Shown: positions 33,159-40,980 of the stretch, one piece after another
How the letters are laid out: every line of letters starts with the position of its first letter
How positions within the stretch are numbered: position 1 is the stretch's first letter
Assembly (NCBI GenBank): GCA_963931435.1
Contig: OZ007012.1
Coordinates: 496,001-560,000 of the forward strand
Length of the DNA stretch: 64,000 bases
Direction: 5' to 3'
From: Coprousia sp963931435
GTDB lineage: Bacteria; Actinomycetota; Coriobacteriia; Coriobacteriales; Coriobacteriaceae
Notes under the pieces: model-generated
What the model was told of the DNA's origin: nothing
What the model saw: only the letters and a program-made list of their open reading frames with translations
Databases searched by the model: none
Program-made: the position numbers and the translations under genes

Positions 33159-34019
33159 ATGGCGCAGACGGAGCCGCCGCGCTACGACGCGGTGACGTTT
33201 TTCGATGTCGACGGCACGCTGGTGTGGCACGAGCTGCCCGCGCCCGAGGAGCTTCAGGGCGAGCTAGAACCGCTCACACCCGAGGAATTCGACGCCGTGC
33301 GCCCCTCCCCGGCGACCTACGAGGCCTTCCGCCGGCTGCGTGCGAACGGACGCGCCTCGTTCATCTGCACCGGCCGCCCGTACTTCATGATCCAGCCCTC
33401 CCTGCACGAGCTGGAGCCCACCGGCTTCGTGGCCGAGGCGGGCGCCTACGTGCGCGTGGGCGACACGGTGGTCTTCGACGCGCACATCCCCTTCGAGGAC
33501 CTCATGGACACGGCGCGCATGTTCCTGGAGGCCGGCATCGACGTCGACATCGAGGGCAACGAGCTTGACGTGGGGCTCTATCCGAGCGGCAGCCAGTGCC
33601 CCTTCCCGGGGTGCCCCACGGTGCGCACGCTGGAGGAGCTCGAGCCCTATGCGCGCCGCTACCGCTTCGCCAAGTTCTCCACGCACTTCGTGCCGCCTGA
33701 GCGCATCGAGCGGGTGCGCGCCTTCTGCGCAGGGCGCTTCAGCGTGTGCGACATGCAGTTCAACACGTTCGAGTTCTCGCCGATCGGGATCGACAAGGGC
33801 ACGGGCATCCGCTGCGCGCTGGAGCACCTGGGCCACGGCCGCGAGCGGACGTACGGCTTCGGCGACTCTGAGAACGATCTCGCCATGGCCCCCGCCGTCG
33901 AGACCTTCGTGGCCATGGGCAACGCGCTGCCGCAGGTGAAGGCCGCCGCCGCGTTCGTGAGCGACCATGCGCGCGATGACGGCGTGGCACACGCCCTCGC
34001 GCGCCTCGGACTCGTCTGA
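33159..34019 (+). CDS. HAD-superfamily phosphatase (Cof-like)
   Basis: 286-residue hydrolase. FFDVDGTL near residue 14 supplies the nucleophile Asp16 and Asp18, SFICTGRPYFM near residue 65 gives the second motif, IGIDKGTGIRCAL near residue 210 the lysine, and YGFGDSENDLAMAP near residue 230 the metal-binding Asp pair. The C2-type cap lies between, as in Cof/YbiV sugar- or nucleotide-phosphate phosphatases. The substrate is unknown. ATG 33159 follows GGGGAGG. It stands alone before the arginine operon. Confidence 0.9.
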   Translation: MAQTEPPRYDAVTFFDVDGTLVWHELPAPEELQGELEPLTPEEFDAVRPSPATYEAFRRLRANGRASFICTGRPYFMIQPSLHELEPTGFVAEAGAYVRVGDTVVFDAHIPFEDLMDTARMFLEAGIDVDIEGNELDVGLYPSGSQCPFPGCPTVRTLEELEPYARRYRFAKFSTHFVPPERIERVRAFCAGRFSVCDMQFNTFEFSPIGIDKGTGIRCALEHLGHGRERTYGFGDSENDLAMAPAVETFVAMGNALPQVKAAAAFVSDHARDDGVAHALARLGLV

Positions 34020-34356
34020 GAGCCCCGTCCCGCGCGCGGCGCCCCGATGCCGGCGGGCGGGTCGGGTCCGGCGGCGTCGCGCCGGCGCGCCGCGGCCGTC
34101 CCGCGCGGCGCGGCCAGCTGTCCCGTCCCAGCGGCCGCGGCGCCGTGCGGCCCCCGCATCCGGCGCGCCCGCGGGCGTGCAGATGGACGATTCCTGCTTC
34201 CCGTATTTCAACTCCATATCACGGGCGCATCGGCGCGCAAGCGTGCTATCCTTAACCGATGCTATCGCGAAATAGCATATTTAAGCATGTTTATTCAGTA
34301 TAACGCGAGAAACTCCAGATAAGATCATCGCGTTATACATGAAAGGGAGTGATCTC
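34020..34356 (+). promoter_or_regulatory. Promoter and leader of the arginine operon
   Basis: An extended -10, TGCTATCCT, lies at 34244-34252. The leader of about 95 nt is AT-rich, unlike its surroundings. It holds GCTAT/ATAGC at 34261-34276, ATTTAAGCATGTTTATTCA at 34279-34297, which resembles part of an ArgR box (TGAAT...ATTCA type), and the 10-bp inverted repeat at 34298-34338. The first 200 bp are GC-rich and show nothing. Confidence 0.5.
34298..34338. repeat. 10-bp perfect inverted repeat before argC
   Basis: GTATAACGCG (34298-34307) and CGCGTTATAC (34329-34338) enclose 21 nt and end 18 bp before the argC ATG. It may be a repressor site or an RNA hairpin whose 3' arm ends 4 nt before the ribosome site (AGGGAG). 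Confidence 0.65.
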
Positions 34357-35424
34357 ATGTCCATCGCCGCCGGTGTCGTGGGGGCTGCCGGGTACGCGGG
34401 CGTCGAGCTGGTGCGCCTGCTTCTGGACCATCCCGATTTCGAGCTGACCGTCATCACCTCCAACGCCGACGCCGGCCAGCCGCTCGCCGCGGTGTACCCC
34501 GCGTTCGCGGGCGTGAGCGACTTGGTGTTCACCACGCATGACGATCCGGCCGTCGCGTCCTGCGACGTGGTGTTCCTGGCGGTGCCGCACACGGCGGCGC
34601 TCGCGCAGGCGCCGGGGCTGCTGGCGGCCGGCGTCACGGTCATCGACCTCTCGGCGGACTACCGCCTGGACGATCCGGTCGTCTACGAGGCGTGGTACAA
34701 CACGCCGCACACCTCGCCCGAGCTTCTGGGCACGCGCGCGTTCGGCCTGCCTGAGCTCTTCGCCGAGGATCTGGCCCGCGCCGCGGACGACCATGCGGCG
34801 GGCGACCCGGTTCTGGTGGCCTGCGCTGGCTGCTACCCAACGGCGACCTCGCTCGCGGCCGCGCCGGCGCTGCGCGCGGGGCTGGTGGCCGCGTCCGGTC
34901 CCATCGTGGTGGACGCCGTCTCGGGCGTCACCGGCGCGGGCAAGGGGGCGAACGCGCGCACGCATTTCTGCCATGCGGAGGGCAACGTCGAGGCCTACAA
35001 CGTCTGCCACCACCGCCACACGCCCGAGATCGAGCAGATCCTGCAGGCGCCCGGCCGCGTGGTCTTCACCCCGCACCTCGCCCCGCTCAAGCGCGGGCTC
35101 CTCTCCACGGTGACCCTGCCGCTCGCGGTGGGCTCCCAAGGGCTCTCGGCCGATGAGCTCGTCGCGCGCTACCGGTCCTTTTACCAGGGGCGCTCGTTCG
35201 TGCGCGTGCTCGATGCCGGCCAGTGCCCCCAGACCGCGGCGGTGGTGGGCACCAACGCCTGCCAGATCGGGCTCGCCGTCGACGGGCGCGCGGGCGTCAT
35301 CGTGGCGATGGGCGCCATCGATAACCTCTGCCGGGGCGCCGCCGGCCAGGCGGTGCAGTGCGCCAACATCGTCTTCGGGCTCGACGAGCGACGAGGCCTG
35401 CCGCGCGTGGCCCTGCCGGTGTAG
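34357..35424 (+). CDS. argC: N-acetyl-gamma-glutamyl-phosphate reductase
   Basis: NADPH-dependent reduction of N-acetylglutamyl phosphate to the semialdehyde, the third step of ornithine synthesis. The Rossmann start is AAGVVGAAGYAGVELVRLLL. The catalytic Cys is in ACAGCYPTATSLAAAPAL near residue 155, and SGVTGAGKGANARTHFCHAE, NVEAYNVCHHRHTPEIEQIL and FTPHLAPLKRGLLSTVT are family blocks. The 355-residue length is typical. ATG at 34357 is chosen because AGGGAG lies 8 bp before it; an ATG at 34339 sits inside the leader hairpin's edge. First gene of argCJBD. Confidence 0.96.
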   Translation: MSIAAGVVGAAGYAGVELVRLLLDHPDFELTVITSNADAGQPLAAVYPAFAGVSDLVFTTHDDPAVASCDVVFLAVPHTAALAQAPGLLAAGVTVIDLSADYRLDDPVVYEAWYNTPHTSPELLGTRAFGLPELFAEDLARAADDHAAGDPVLVACAGCYPTATSLAAAPALRAGLVAASGPIVVDAVSGVTGAGKGANARTHFCHAEGNVEAYNVCHHRHTPEIEQILQAPGRVVFTPHLAPLKRGLLSTVTLPLAVGSQGLSADELVARYRSFYQGRSFVRVLDAGQCPQTAAVVGTNACQIGLAVDGRAGVIVAMGAIDNLCRGAAGQAVQCANIVFGLDERRGLPRVALPV

Positions 35425-35526
35425 GCGCGGGCGCCCTGTCCGGCCGCGGACCGCGGCGCGTTGCCGCCGCGCCGCGCGGCGCCACCCTTGAGAGATAAGC
35501 GTTCCCTCGTTGCTAAAGGATGAGAT

Positions 35527-36795
35527 ATGGATATCGAGGCTTTTGATGCGACTATCCGCGCGGTGTCGGATGGCGGCGTGACGAGCGCCCGGGGCTTCGC
35601 GGCCGCGGGCGTGCACGCGGGCTTCCGGCGCGACCCGGCCCGCCTGGACATGGCGCTCGTCGCCGCCGAGGAGCCCGTCGCGGCGGCGGGCACCTTCACC
35701 ACCAACCGTTTCTGCGCGGCCCCGGTGCAGGTGAGCCGGGCCAACCTGGGCGCGGGCGCCGGCTGGGACCGGGTGCGCGCCGTGGTGGTGAACTCGGGCA
35801 ACGCCAACGCCGCGACCGGCGAGGCGGGGCTCGCCTGCGCGCGCGAGACCTGCGAGATAACCGCTCAGGTGCTGGGCTGCGAGACCGACGAGGTGCTCGT
35901 GGCCTCCACGGGCGTCATCGGCGTCCCGCTCGCCCTCGAGCACTTCGAGACGGGCGTGCCCGCGGCGGTCGAGGCCCTCTCGCCCGCAGGCGGCGCCGAC
36001 GCGGCCCGCGCCATCATGACCACCGACACGCGTCCCAAGGAGTACGCGGTCGCCTACGCCACGCAGGACGAGGCCTACGCGGGCGCGACGTTCACCGTGG
36101 GCGGCATGTGCAAGGGCTCGGGCATGATCATGCCCAACATGGCCACCATGATCGCCGTCATCACCACCGACGCCCCGGTCGAGCCGAGCGCCCTGCACGA
36201 GCTCCTGCTCGGCTGCGTGCGCCGCACCTTCAACAACGTGACGGTGGACTCCGACACCTCCACCAACGACACCTGCATCATGCTCGCCTCGGGCGCGGCC
36301 GCCCCGGATGCGGCGCCCATCGAGGCGGGCGCGCGCGCCTACGACGAGCTGGAGCGCGCGCTCTACGTGGTGTGCGAGGCGCTCGCCCGCGGCATCGCCT
36401 CGGACGGCGAGGGTGCCAGCAGGCTCGTCACCGTGCAGGTGACCGGTGCCAAGAGCGACCGCCAGGCCGATCTCGCGGCGCGCACCGTGGCGAACTCGCC
36501 CCTGGTCAAGACCGCCATCGCCGGTCACGACTGCAACTGGGGCCGCATCGCGGCGGCGCTCGGCCGCAGCGGCGCGGCGTTCAACCAGGAGGACGTCTCC
36601 ATCGACATCATGGGCATCCCCGTGTGCCGGGGCGGCCTCACCGTGCCGTTCGACGAGGACGAGGCCCTGCGCCGGTTCGAGGCGCCTGAGATCATCATCG
36701 CGGCCGACCTGGGCGCCGGGCGCGGGCAGGCGCGCGTGTGGACCTGCGACCTCACGCACGACTACATAACCATCAACGGTGACTACCGCACCTAG
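35527..36795 (+). CDS. argJ: Bifunctional ornithine acetyltransferase / N-acetylglutamate synthase
   Basis: Moves the acetyl group from N-acetylornithine back to glutamate, so arginine synthesis runs as a cycle. The 422-residue precursor is expected to cut itself before the Thr in AIMTTDTRPK near residue 161, giving alpha and beta chains. TTNRFCAAPVQVSRANL, VNSGNANAATGEAGLACA, GGMCKGSGMIMPNMATMIAV and NNVTVDSDTSTNDTC are family blocks. It lies 102 bp after argC, the widest gap in the operon, with CTAAAGGA before the ATG. No argA is seen, which agrees with a cyclic pathway. Confidence 0.96.
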   Translation: MDIEAFDATIRAVSDGGVTSARGFAAAGVHAGFRRDPARLDMALVAAEEPVAAAGTFTTNRFCAAPVQVSRANLGAGAGWDRVRAVVVNSGNANAATGEAGLACARETCEITAQVLGCETDEVLVASTGVIGVPLALEHFETGVPAAVEALSPAGGADAARAIMTTDTRPKEYAVAYATQDEAYAGATFTVGGMCKGSGMIMPNMATMIAVITTDAPVEPSALHELLLGCVRRTFNNVTVDSDTSTNDTCIMLASGAAAPDAAPIEAGARAYDELERALYVVCEALARGIASDGEGASRLVTVQVTGAKSDRQADLAARTVANSPLVKTAIAGHDCNWGRIAAALGRSGAAFNQEDVSIDIMGIPVCRGGLTVPFDEDEALRRFEAPEIIIAADLGAGRGQARVWTCDLTHDYITINGDYRT

Positions 36796-36805
36796 GAGGC
36801 CGAGC

Positions 36806-37921
36806 ATGACCGATCGCATCGATGTCCGACGCATGAGCGTCGCCGTCGACGGGGCGGCCGCGCCCGGCGCCGGCGTGCCGCTCACCGACGACGCCGCGTA
36901 CCTGTTCAGCCCCTATACCTCGCAGCGGAGGCAATCCATGAAGTTCGCCCGCGACCGCAAGCCCTCCATCTCCAACGAGCAGACTGCGCAGCTCCTGTTC
37001 GAGGCGCTGCCCTGGATCAAGAACCTCACCGGCAAGACCATCGTCATCAAGTACGGCGGCGCCGCCATGGTGGACGCGCAGCTGCGCGCCGACGTGATGG
37101 GCGACGTGCTGCTGCTCAAGATTATCGGCGCCAACGTGGTGATCGTGCACGGCGGCGGCAAGGCCATCAACCAGGCGCTCGCGCACTACGACCTGCCCGT
37201 CGCGTTCAAGGGCGGGCAGCGGGTCACCACGCCCGAGGTGATGGAGGTCGTGCGCGAGGTGCTAGGCGGCAAGGTCAACCAGGAGCTGGTGGCCGCGCTC
37301 AACGCCCATGGCAACGTCGCCGTGGGCGTCTCGGGCTCGGACGCGGGCACCATCGTGGCCGACACCCTCGACCCCGAGCTCGGCCGCGTCGGGCGCATCA
37401 CGCGCGTCAACGCCGACTACCTGGCGAGCATCATGGCCAACGAGTACATCCCCGTGGTGGCCACGGTGGCGCAGGGCGAGGACGGCGGGTTCTACAACAT
37501 CAACGCCGACGTCGCTGCCGGTCACATCGCCGCGGCGCTCCATGCCCACAAGGTGATCTTCCTGACCGATGTCGACGGCCTGTACGAGGACTTCGCCGAC
37601 AAGGACTCGCTCATCTCCAACCTCACGTTCGAGGAGACGCGCGCCATGCTCGACGCCGGCGAGGTGGATCGCGGCATGATCCCCAAGCTGGAGAGCTGCC
37701 TGCACGCGCTTTCCGGCGGGGTGTTCCGCGCGCACATCATCAACGGCACCACGCCCCATTCGCTGCTGCTGGAGCTCCTCACCGACGCCGGCGTGGGCAC
37801 CGTCATCCATTCCACGCCCGAGTCCTACGAGTTCGATCAGCATCCGCACCCCCTGGGCACGTTCGCCTCGCGCCTGTCCGAGAACATCGAGGGCGCCCCG
37901 GAGGAGCCCCCGGCGGCCTAG
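36806..37921 (+). CDS. argB: Acetylglutamate kinase
   Basis: ATP-dependent phosphorylation of N-acetylglutamate, the usual feedback point of arginine synthesis. TIVIKYGGAAMVDAQLRADV, IVHGGGKAIN, VGVSGSDAGTIVAD and YNINADVAAGHIAAAL are the kinase-fold motifs. From ATG 36806 (TAGGAGG 6 bp upstream) the protein has 371 residues, longer than the usual 290-300. A second ATG at 36938, also with a good CGGAGG site, would give 327 residues and begin MKFARDRKPSISNEQTAQLL. The extra N-terminus shows no known motif. Arginine-sensitive kinases carry an N-terminal helix, which the region after 36938 could supply. Confidence 0.95.
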   Translation: MTDRIDVRRMSVAVDGAAAPGAGVPLTDDAAYLFSPYTSQRRQSMKFARDRKPSISNEQTAQLLFEALPWIKNLTGKTIVIKYGGAAMVDAQLRADVMGDVLLLKIIGANVVIVHGGGKAINQALAHYDLPVAFKGGQRVTTPEVMEVVREVLGGKVNQELVAALNAHGNVAVGVSGSDAGTIVADTLDPELGRVGRITRVNADYLASIMANEYIPVVATVAQGEDGGFYNINADVAAGHIAAALHAHKVIFLTDVDGLYEDFADKDSLISNLTFEETRAMLDAGEVDRGMIPKLESCLHALSGGVFRAHIINGTTPHSLLLELLTDAGVGTVIHSTPESYEFDQHPHPLGTFASRLSENIEGAPEEPPAA

Positions 37922-37990
37922 CCCCAGGGTCGCGGCGCCGCGCGGGCGCCGCGCGCGATCTCCCACCATCCGCAGAAAGGCGGTTTCCCC

Positions 37991-39328
37991 ATGTCTCTCG
38001 CAACGCAGAAGAAGCTCGACGACGCCTACATCATGCACACCTACGGGCGCATGCCCGTGGAGTTCGTCTCGGGCGCGGGCATGACGCTCACCGACGCCGA
38101 GGGCCGCTCCTACACCGATTTCCTCGCCGGCATCGGCGTGTGCTGCCTGGGCCACGCCCATCCCGCGCTCACCCGCGCGATCGAGGAGCAGACGCGCCGG
38201 ATGCTCACCGTGTCCAACTACTTCTACACCCCGCATCGCGGCGAGGTGGCGGCGCTTCTATCCAAGCTCGCCAACGACGACCTGGAGGGCGCCGAGCGCA
38301 TCGTCGGCGCGCTCGATGCGTGCACGGCCGCGGCCCCTGAGGGCGTCGCGGCCGATGCCCCGGCCGCGGCGGAGGCCGAGGCGGCGCTCGCCGCCGCCTG
38401 CGCGCCCGTGGAGGGCGAGCAGGTGTGGAAGACCTTCTTCGCCAACACCGGCGCCGAGGCCAACGAGGGCGCCATGAAGCTCGCGCGCCTCTACGCGCGC
38501 CGCGTCGGCAATGGCGGCAACACCATCGTGTGCCTCACCGGCGGCTTCCACGGCCGCACGCTCGAGACCATCGCCGCCACCATGCAGGAGCGCCTGCAGG
38601 AGAGCTTCCGGCCGCTTCCCGAGGGGTTCGTCGCGGTGGAGCCCAACGACGTCGCGGGGCTGCGGGAGGTCTTCGAGCGCCTGGGCGGCGAGATCTGCGC
38701 GTTCATGTTCGAGCCCATCCAGGGCGAGTCGGGCGTGCACCCGCTCACGCCGGAGTTCGCCCGTGAGGCCGAGCGCCTGGTGCACGGCGTGGGCGGCCTC
38801 GCGATCGCCGACGAGGTGCAGGCGGGCGTGTTCCGCTGCGGCGCGCCCTTCGCCTCGCAGCTGCTGGGCGTCACGCCCGACATCATGAGCCTCGCCAAGG
38901 GCATCGCCGGCGGCGTCACCATGGGCGCGGTCATGGCGCGCGCAGAGGTGGCCGACGTCTTCCAGCCCGGCGACCACGGCACCACATTCGGCGGCATGGC
39001 GCTCGCGGTTGCGGCCGCGCAGGCGACGCTTTCCGAGCTCGTGCGCGGCGGCTACGCGGAGCGCGCGGCGCGCACCGGGGAGTACCTCGCCCAGCGCCTC
39101 GCCGAGATCCCGCAGGTCACCGAGGTCCGCGGCGCGGGCCTCATGCGCGGATGCGATCTCGTTGAAGCGGTGGGCGACGCGCACGACGTGGTCGCGCGCA
39201 TGCTCGAGGCGGGGTTCGTCATCAACGCGACGGGCGAGCGCACCCTGCGCTTCCTGCCGCCGCTCATCTGCACCGCCGCCGACGTCGACGCCATGGTGGA
39301 GGCGCTCGCCCGCGTGCTCGCCGCCTAA
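37991..39328 (+). CDS. argD: Acetylornithine aminotransferase with internal insertion
   Basis: PLP enzyme that makes N-acetylornithine from the semialdehyde and glutamate. FLAGIGVCCLGHAHPALTRA, FFANTGAEANEGAMKLARLY, GGFHGRTLETIAATM and IADEVQAGVFRCG are conserved; the PLP lysine is in SLAKGIAGGVTMGA near residue 300. The protein has 445 residues, about 45 more than usual. The excess is an Ala/Glu-rich insertion at about residues 93-140, between LLSKLAN and VWKTFFANTGAEANE, that may form a surface helix. Last gene of the operon; argF/argG/argH are not in the window. Confidence 0.95.
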   Translation: MSLATQKKLDDAYIMHTYGRMPVEFVSGAGMTLTDAEGRSYTDFLAGIGVCCLGHAHPALTRAIEEQTRRMLTVSNYFYTPHRGEVAALLSKLANDDLEGAERIVGALDACTAAAPEGVAADAPAAAEAEAALAAACAPVEGEQVWKTFFANTGAEANEGAMKLARLYARRVGNGGNTIVCLTGGFHGRTLETIAATMQERLQESFRPLPEGFVAVEPNDVAGLREVFERLGGEICAFMFEPIQGESGVHPLTPEFAREAERLVHGVGGLAIADEVQAGVFRCGAPFASQLLGVTPDIMSLAKGIAGGVTMGAVMARAEVADVFQPGDHGTTFGGMALAVAAAQATLSELVRGGYAERAARTGEYLAQRLAEIPQVTEVRGAGLMRGCDLVEAVGDAHDVVARMLEAGFVINATGERTLRFLPPLICTAADVDAMVEALARVLAA

Positions 39329-39595
39329 GCCGCGCGCGGTCGGCACGCAGCCGGCGCCCCGGCGGCGTCTGTCCGCTGAGTTGACGTGTGCGAGAATGCC
39401 ACTTTTGGCTCTCTGAGAACCGAAGAGGTGGCATTCCCGCACACGGGAAGATCCTGAGGGACTTCTGGTATGTGAAGCAGTCGTCGCGTGTGCGTCCTCT
39501 AAGCGGCGTCTCGGTGGCATCCGATCGCTCGCGTGCGGCGCGGGCTCCGGTCGCGGCTGCGGCGCGGCGGCTTTTCCGCTATACTGTCAGCGCGC
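39329..39595. other. Gap between argD and tRNA-Val
   Basis: Holds the palindrome at 39386-39444. TATACT at 39580-39585 is a likely -10 for the tRNA. Nothing else is seen. Confidence 0.55.
39386..39444. repeat. Intergenic palindrome, 17-bp arms with one mismatch
   Basis: GTGTGCGAGAATGCCAC (39386-39402) pairs with GTGGCATTCCCGCACAC (39428-39444). The inner TTTTGG and CCGAAGAG can extend the stem with a bulge. It lies 58 bp after argD and could act as a terminator hairpin, but there is no T-run. Confidence 0.8.
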
Positions 39596-39668
39596 GGGCG
39601 ATTGGCGCAACGGTTAGCGCAGGTGCTTTACACGCACAAGGCTGGGGGTTCGAATCCCTCATCGCCCA
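39596..39668 (+). tRNA. tRNA-Val (anticodon TAC), CCA not encoded
   Basis: The acceptor GGGCGAT pairs with ATCGCCC and the discriminator is A at 39668. The D arm is GCGC...GCGC, the anticodon loop is TTTACAC with anticodon TAC, and the T arm is GGGGG-TTCGAAT-CCCTC. It is followed by CCCCC rather than CCA. Confidence 0.93.
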
Positions 39669-39750
39669 CCCCCAGGTTTCTGCGGCCCCGCCCAGCGCGG
39701 GGCCTTCGCGTTTAGGGCCCCTTGCCGAGGGATTCGAACCCGTAAGGGCC
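39652..39750 (+). repeat. 99-bp direct repeat, copy 1 (tRNA-Val tail plus terminator)
   Basis: It starts in the T arm of tRNA-Val, runs through GGCCCCGC/GCGGGGCC (39684-39704, the probable tRNA terminator) and ends with an inverted copy of the T-arm sequence (GAGGGATTCGAACCC). The second copy lies 192 bp further on with only three or so differences. Confidence 0.85.
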
Positions 39751-39843
39751 CCCTGGTGAGCGAAGCGCGTGAGCGTCTTCGCCACCAGGGGTTGCGAGGG
39801 CGCCCCGCGCCCGAAGCGCGTGCGGGCGGCGCAGCCGCACGCG
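39751..39843. other. Hairpin between the two tRNA-tail repeats
   Basis: CCCCTGGTGAGCGAAG (39751 region) pairs with CTTCGCCACCAGGGG, ending near 39790, leaving a one-base bulge. The rest is GC-rich and non-coding. Confidence 0.6.
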
Positions 39844-39942
39844 GAATCCCTCATCGCCCACCCCCAGGTTTCTGCGGCCCCGCCCAGCGCGGGGCCTTCG
39901 CGTTTAGGATCCCTTGCCGAGGGATTCGAACCCGTGAGGGCC
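39844..39942 (+). repeat. 99-bp direct repeat, copy 2 (headless tRNA tail)
   Basis: A near-identical copy of 39652-39750, but without the 5' part of a tRNA. The visible differences are GGCC to GATC near 39909 and CGTAAG to CGTGAG near 39935. Confidence 0.85.
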
Positions 39943-40041
39943 ATCCCTAGAGACTCGATGCGCGCCGCGGACGCCCCTCGCGCGCGTCCGTTCGGGCCGC
40001 TATGATAGGGGCGACCAGATTCCCGCAGACAGGGAGGCCCC

Positions 40042-40980
40042 ATGCCAAACGCGTTCCTCACCGATTCCGATCCCGCCGCCGTTCGCGAGCGTCTCGCGCG
40101 GGTCCGCTGCGTCTTCACCGATCTGGATGGCACCATGTTCGGGCCCGGGTCGTGCGCGCTGGTCAACGCCGCCGGCGAGCCGTGCCTGGATTTCGCCGCG
40201 ACGCTCAACGCCCTCAAGCGGGCCGGCATCGAGGTGGTGCCGTGCTCGGGGCGCAACCGCTCGATGCTGCACGAGGACACGCGCGTGCTGGGTCTCAACA
40301 GCTACATCGGCGAGATGGGCGGCCTCATCATGCTCGACCGCGAGCGCAACGAGTGGGAGTACTGCACGGGCACCATGCCCTTCGATCCCGCGAGCGGCCT
40401 CACGCCGCATCAGGTGATCGAGCGCACGGGCGTGTGCGACCGCATCATCGAGCGCTGGCCGGGCCTCATCGAGTACCACAACGACATGTCGACCGGCTAC
40501 AAGTACCGCGAGGTCACGGTGGGCATGCGCGGCGAGGTGCCCGATGCCGAGGTCCAGGCGATGCTCGATGCGACGGGCCTGCCGCTCACCTGGGGCGACA
40601 ACGGCTTTCTCAACTACGTCTCGGCGCCGACCACGCTCGAGCTGCCCGAGGGCGTGCGCGGCCGCGCCTTCAACATCCAGCCGGCGGGCCTCGGCAAGGA
40701 CGGCGCGATCAAGCGGTTCTGCGAGCTGCGGGGCATCGATGCGGCGAGCACGCTCGCCATCGGCGATTCGGCCTCGGATTTCCTCATGGCCGAGGCGGTG
40801 GATACGTTCATCCTGGTGGAGAACGGTTTCAAGGATCCGGGCGCCGAGGCGTTCCTGGAGGCCCATGCCGGAGCCTTCGCGGTGCACGGCCGCACGATCG
40901 ACGGCTGGGTCAACGCGATGCGCCTGGTGCTGGACGCCCAAGGCGCGCTCGACGCGATCGGCGGGGGCGTGCGGGCATGA
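40042..40980 (+). CDS. HAD-superfamily phosphatase, type IIB
   Basis: 312-residue hydrolase. VFTDLDGTMFGPG near residue 26 carries the nucleophile Asp and general acid Asp, VVPCSGRNRSML the second motif, GLGKDGAIKRFCELRGI the lysine, and LAIGDSASDFLMAEAVDTFI the metal-binding residues. The cap is of the C2B type seen in mannosyl-3-phosphoglycerate and Cof-like phosphatases; EMGGLIMLDR and WGDNGFLNYV fit that group. The substrate is unknown. ACAGGGAGG precedes the ATG. It overlaps murI by ATGA, so the two are co-translated. Confidence 0.92.
   Translation: MPNAFLTDSDPAAVRERLARVRCVFTDLDGTMFGPGSCALVNAAGEPCLDFAATLNALKRAGIEVVPCSGRNRSMLHEDTRVLGLNSYIGEMGGLIMLDRERNEWEYCTGTMPFDPASGLTPHQVIERTGVCDRIIERWPGLIEYHNDMSTGYKYREVTVGMRGEVPDAEVQAMLDATGLPLTWGDNGFLNYVSAPTTLELPEGVRGRAFNIQPAGLGKDGAIKRFCELRGIDAASTLAIGDSASDFLMAEAVDTFILVENGFKDPGAEAFLEAHAGAFAVHGRTIDGWVNAMRLVLDAQGALDAIGGGVRA

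Noticed and set aside
39652..39942. CRISPR array
   Set aside because: Only two 99-bp copies with a hairpin between them, derived from a tRNA tail; no short regular repeats or cas genes.
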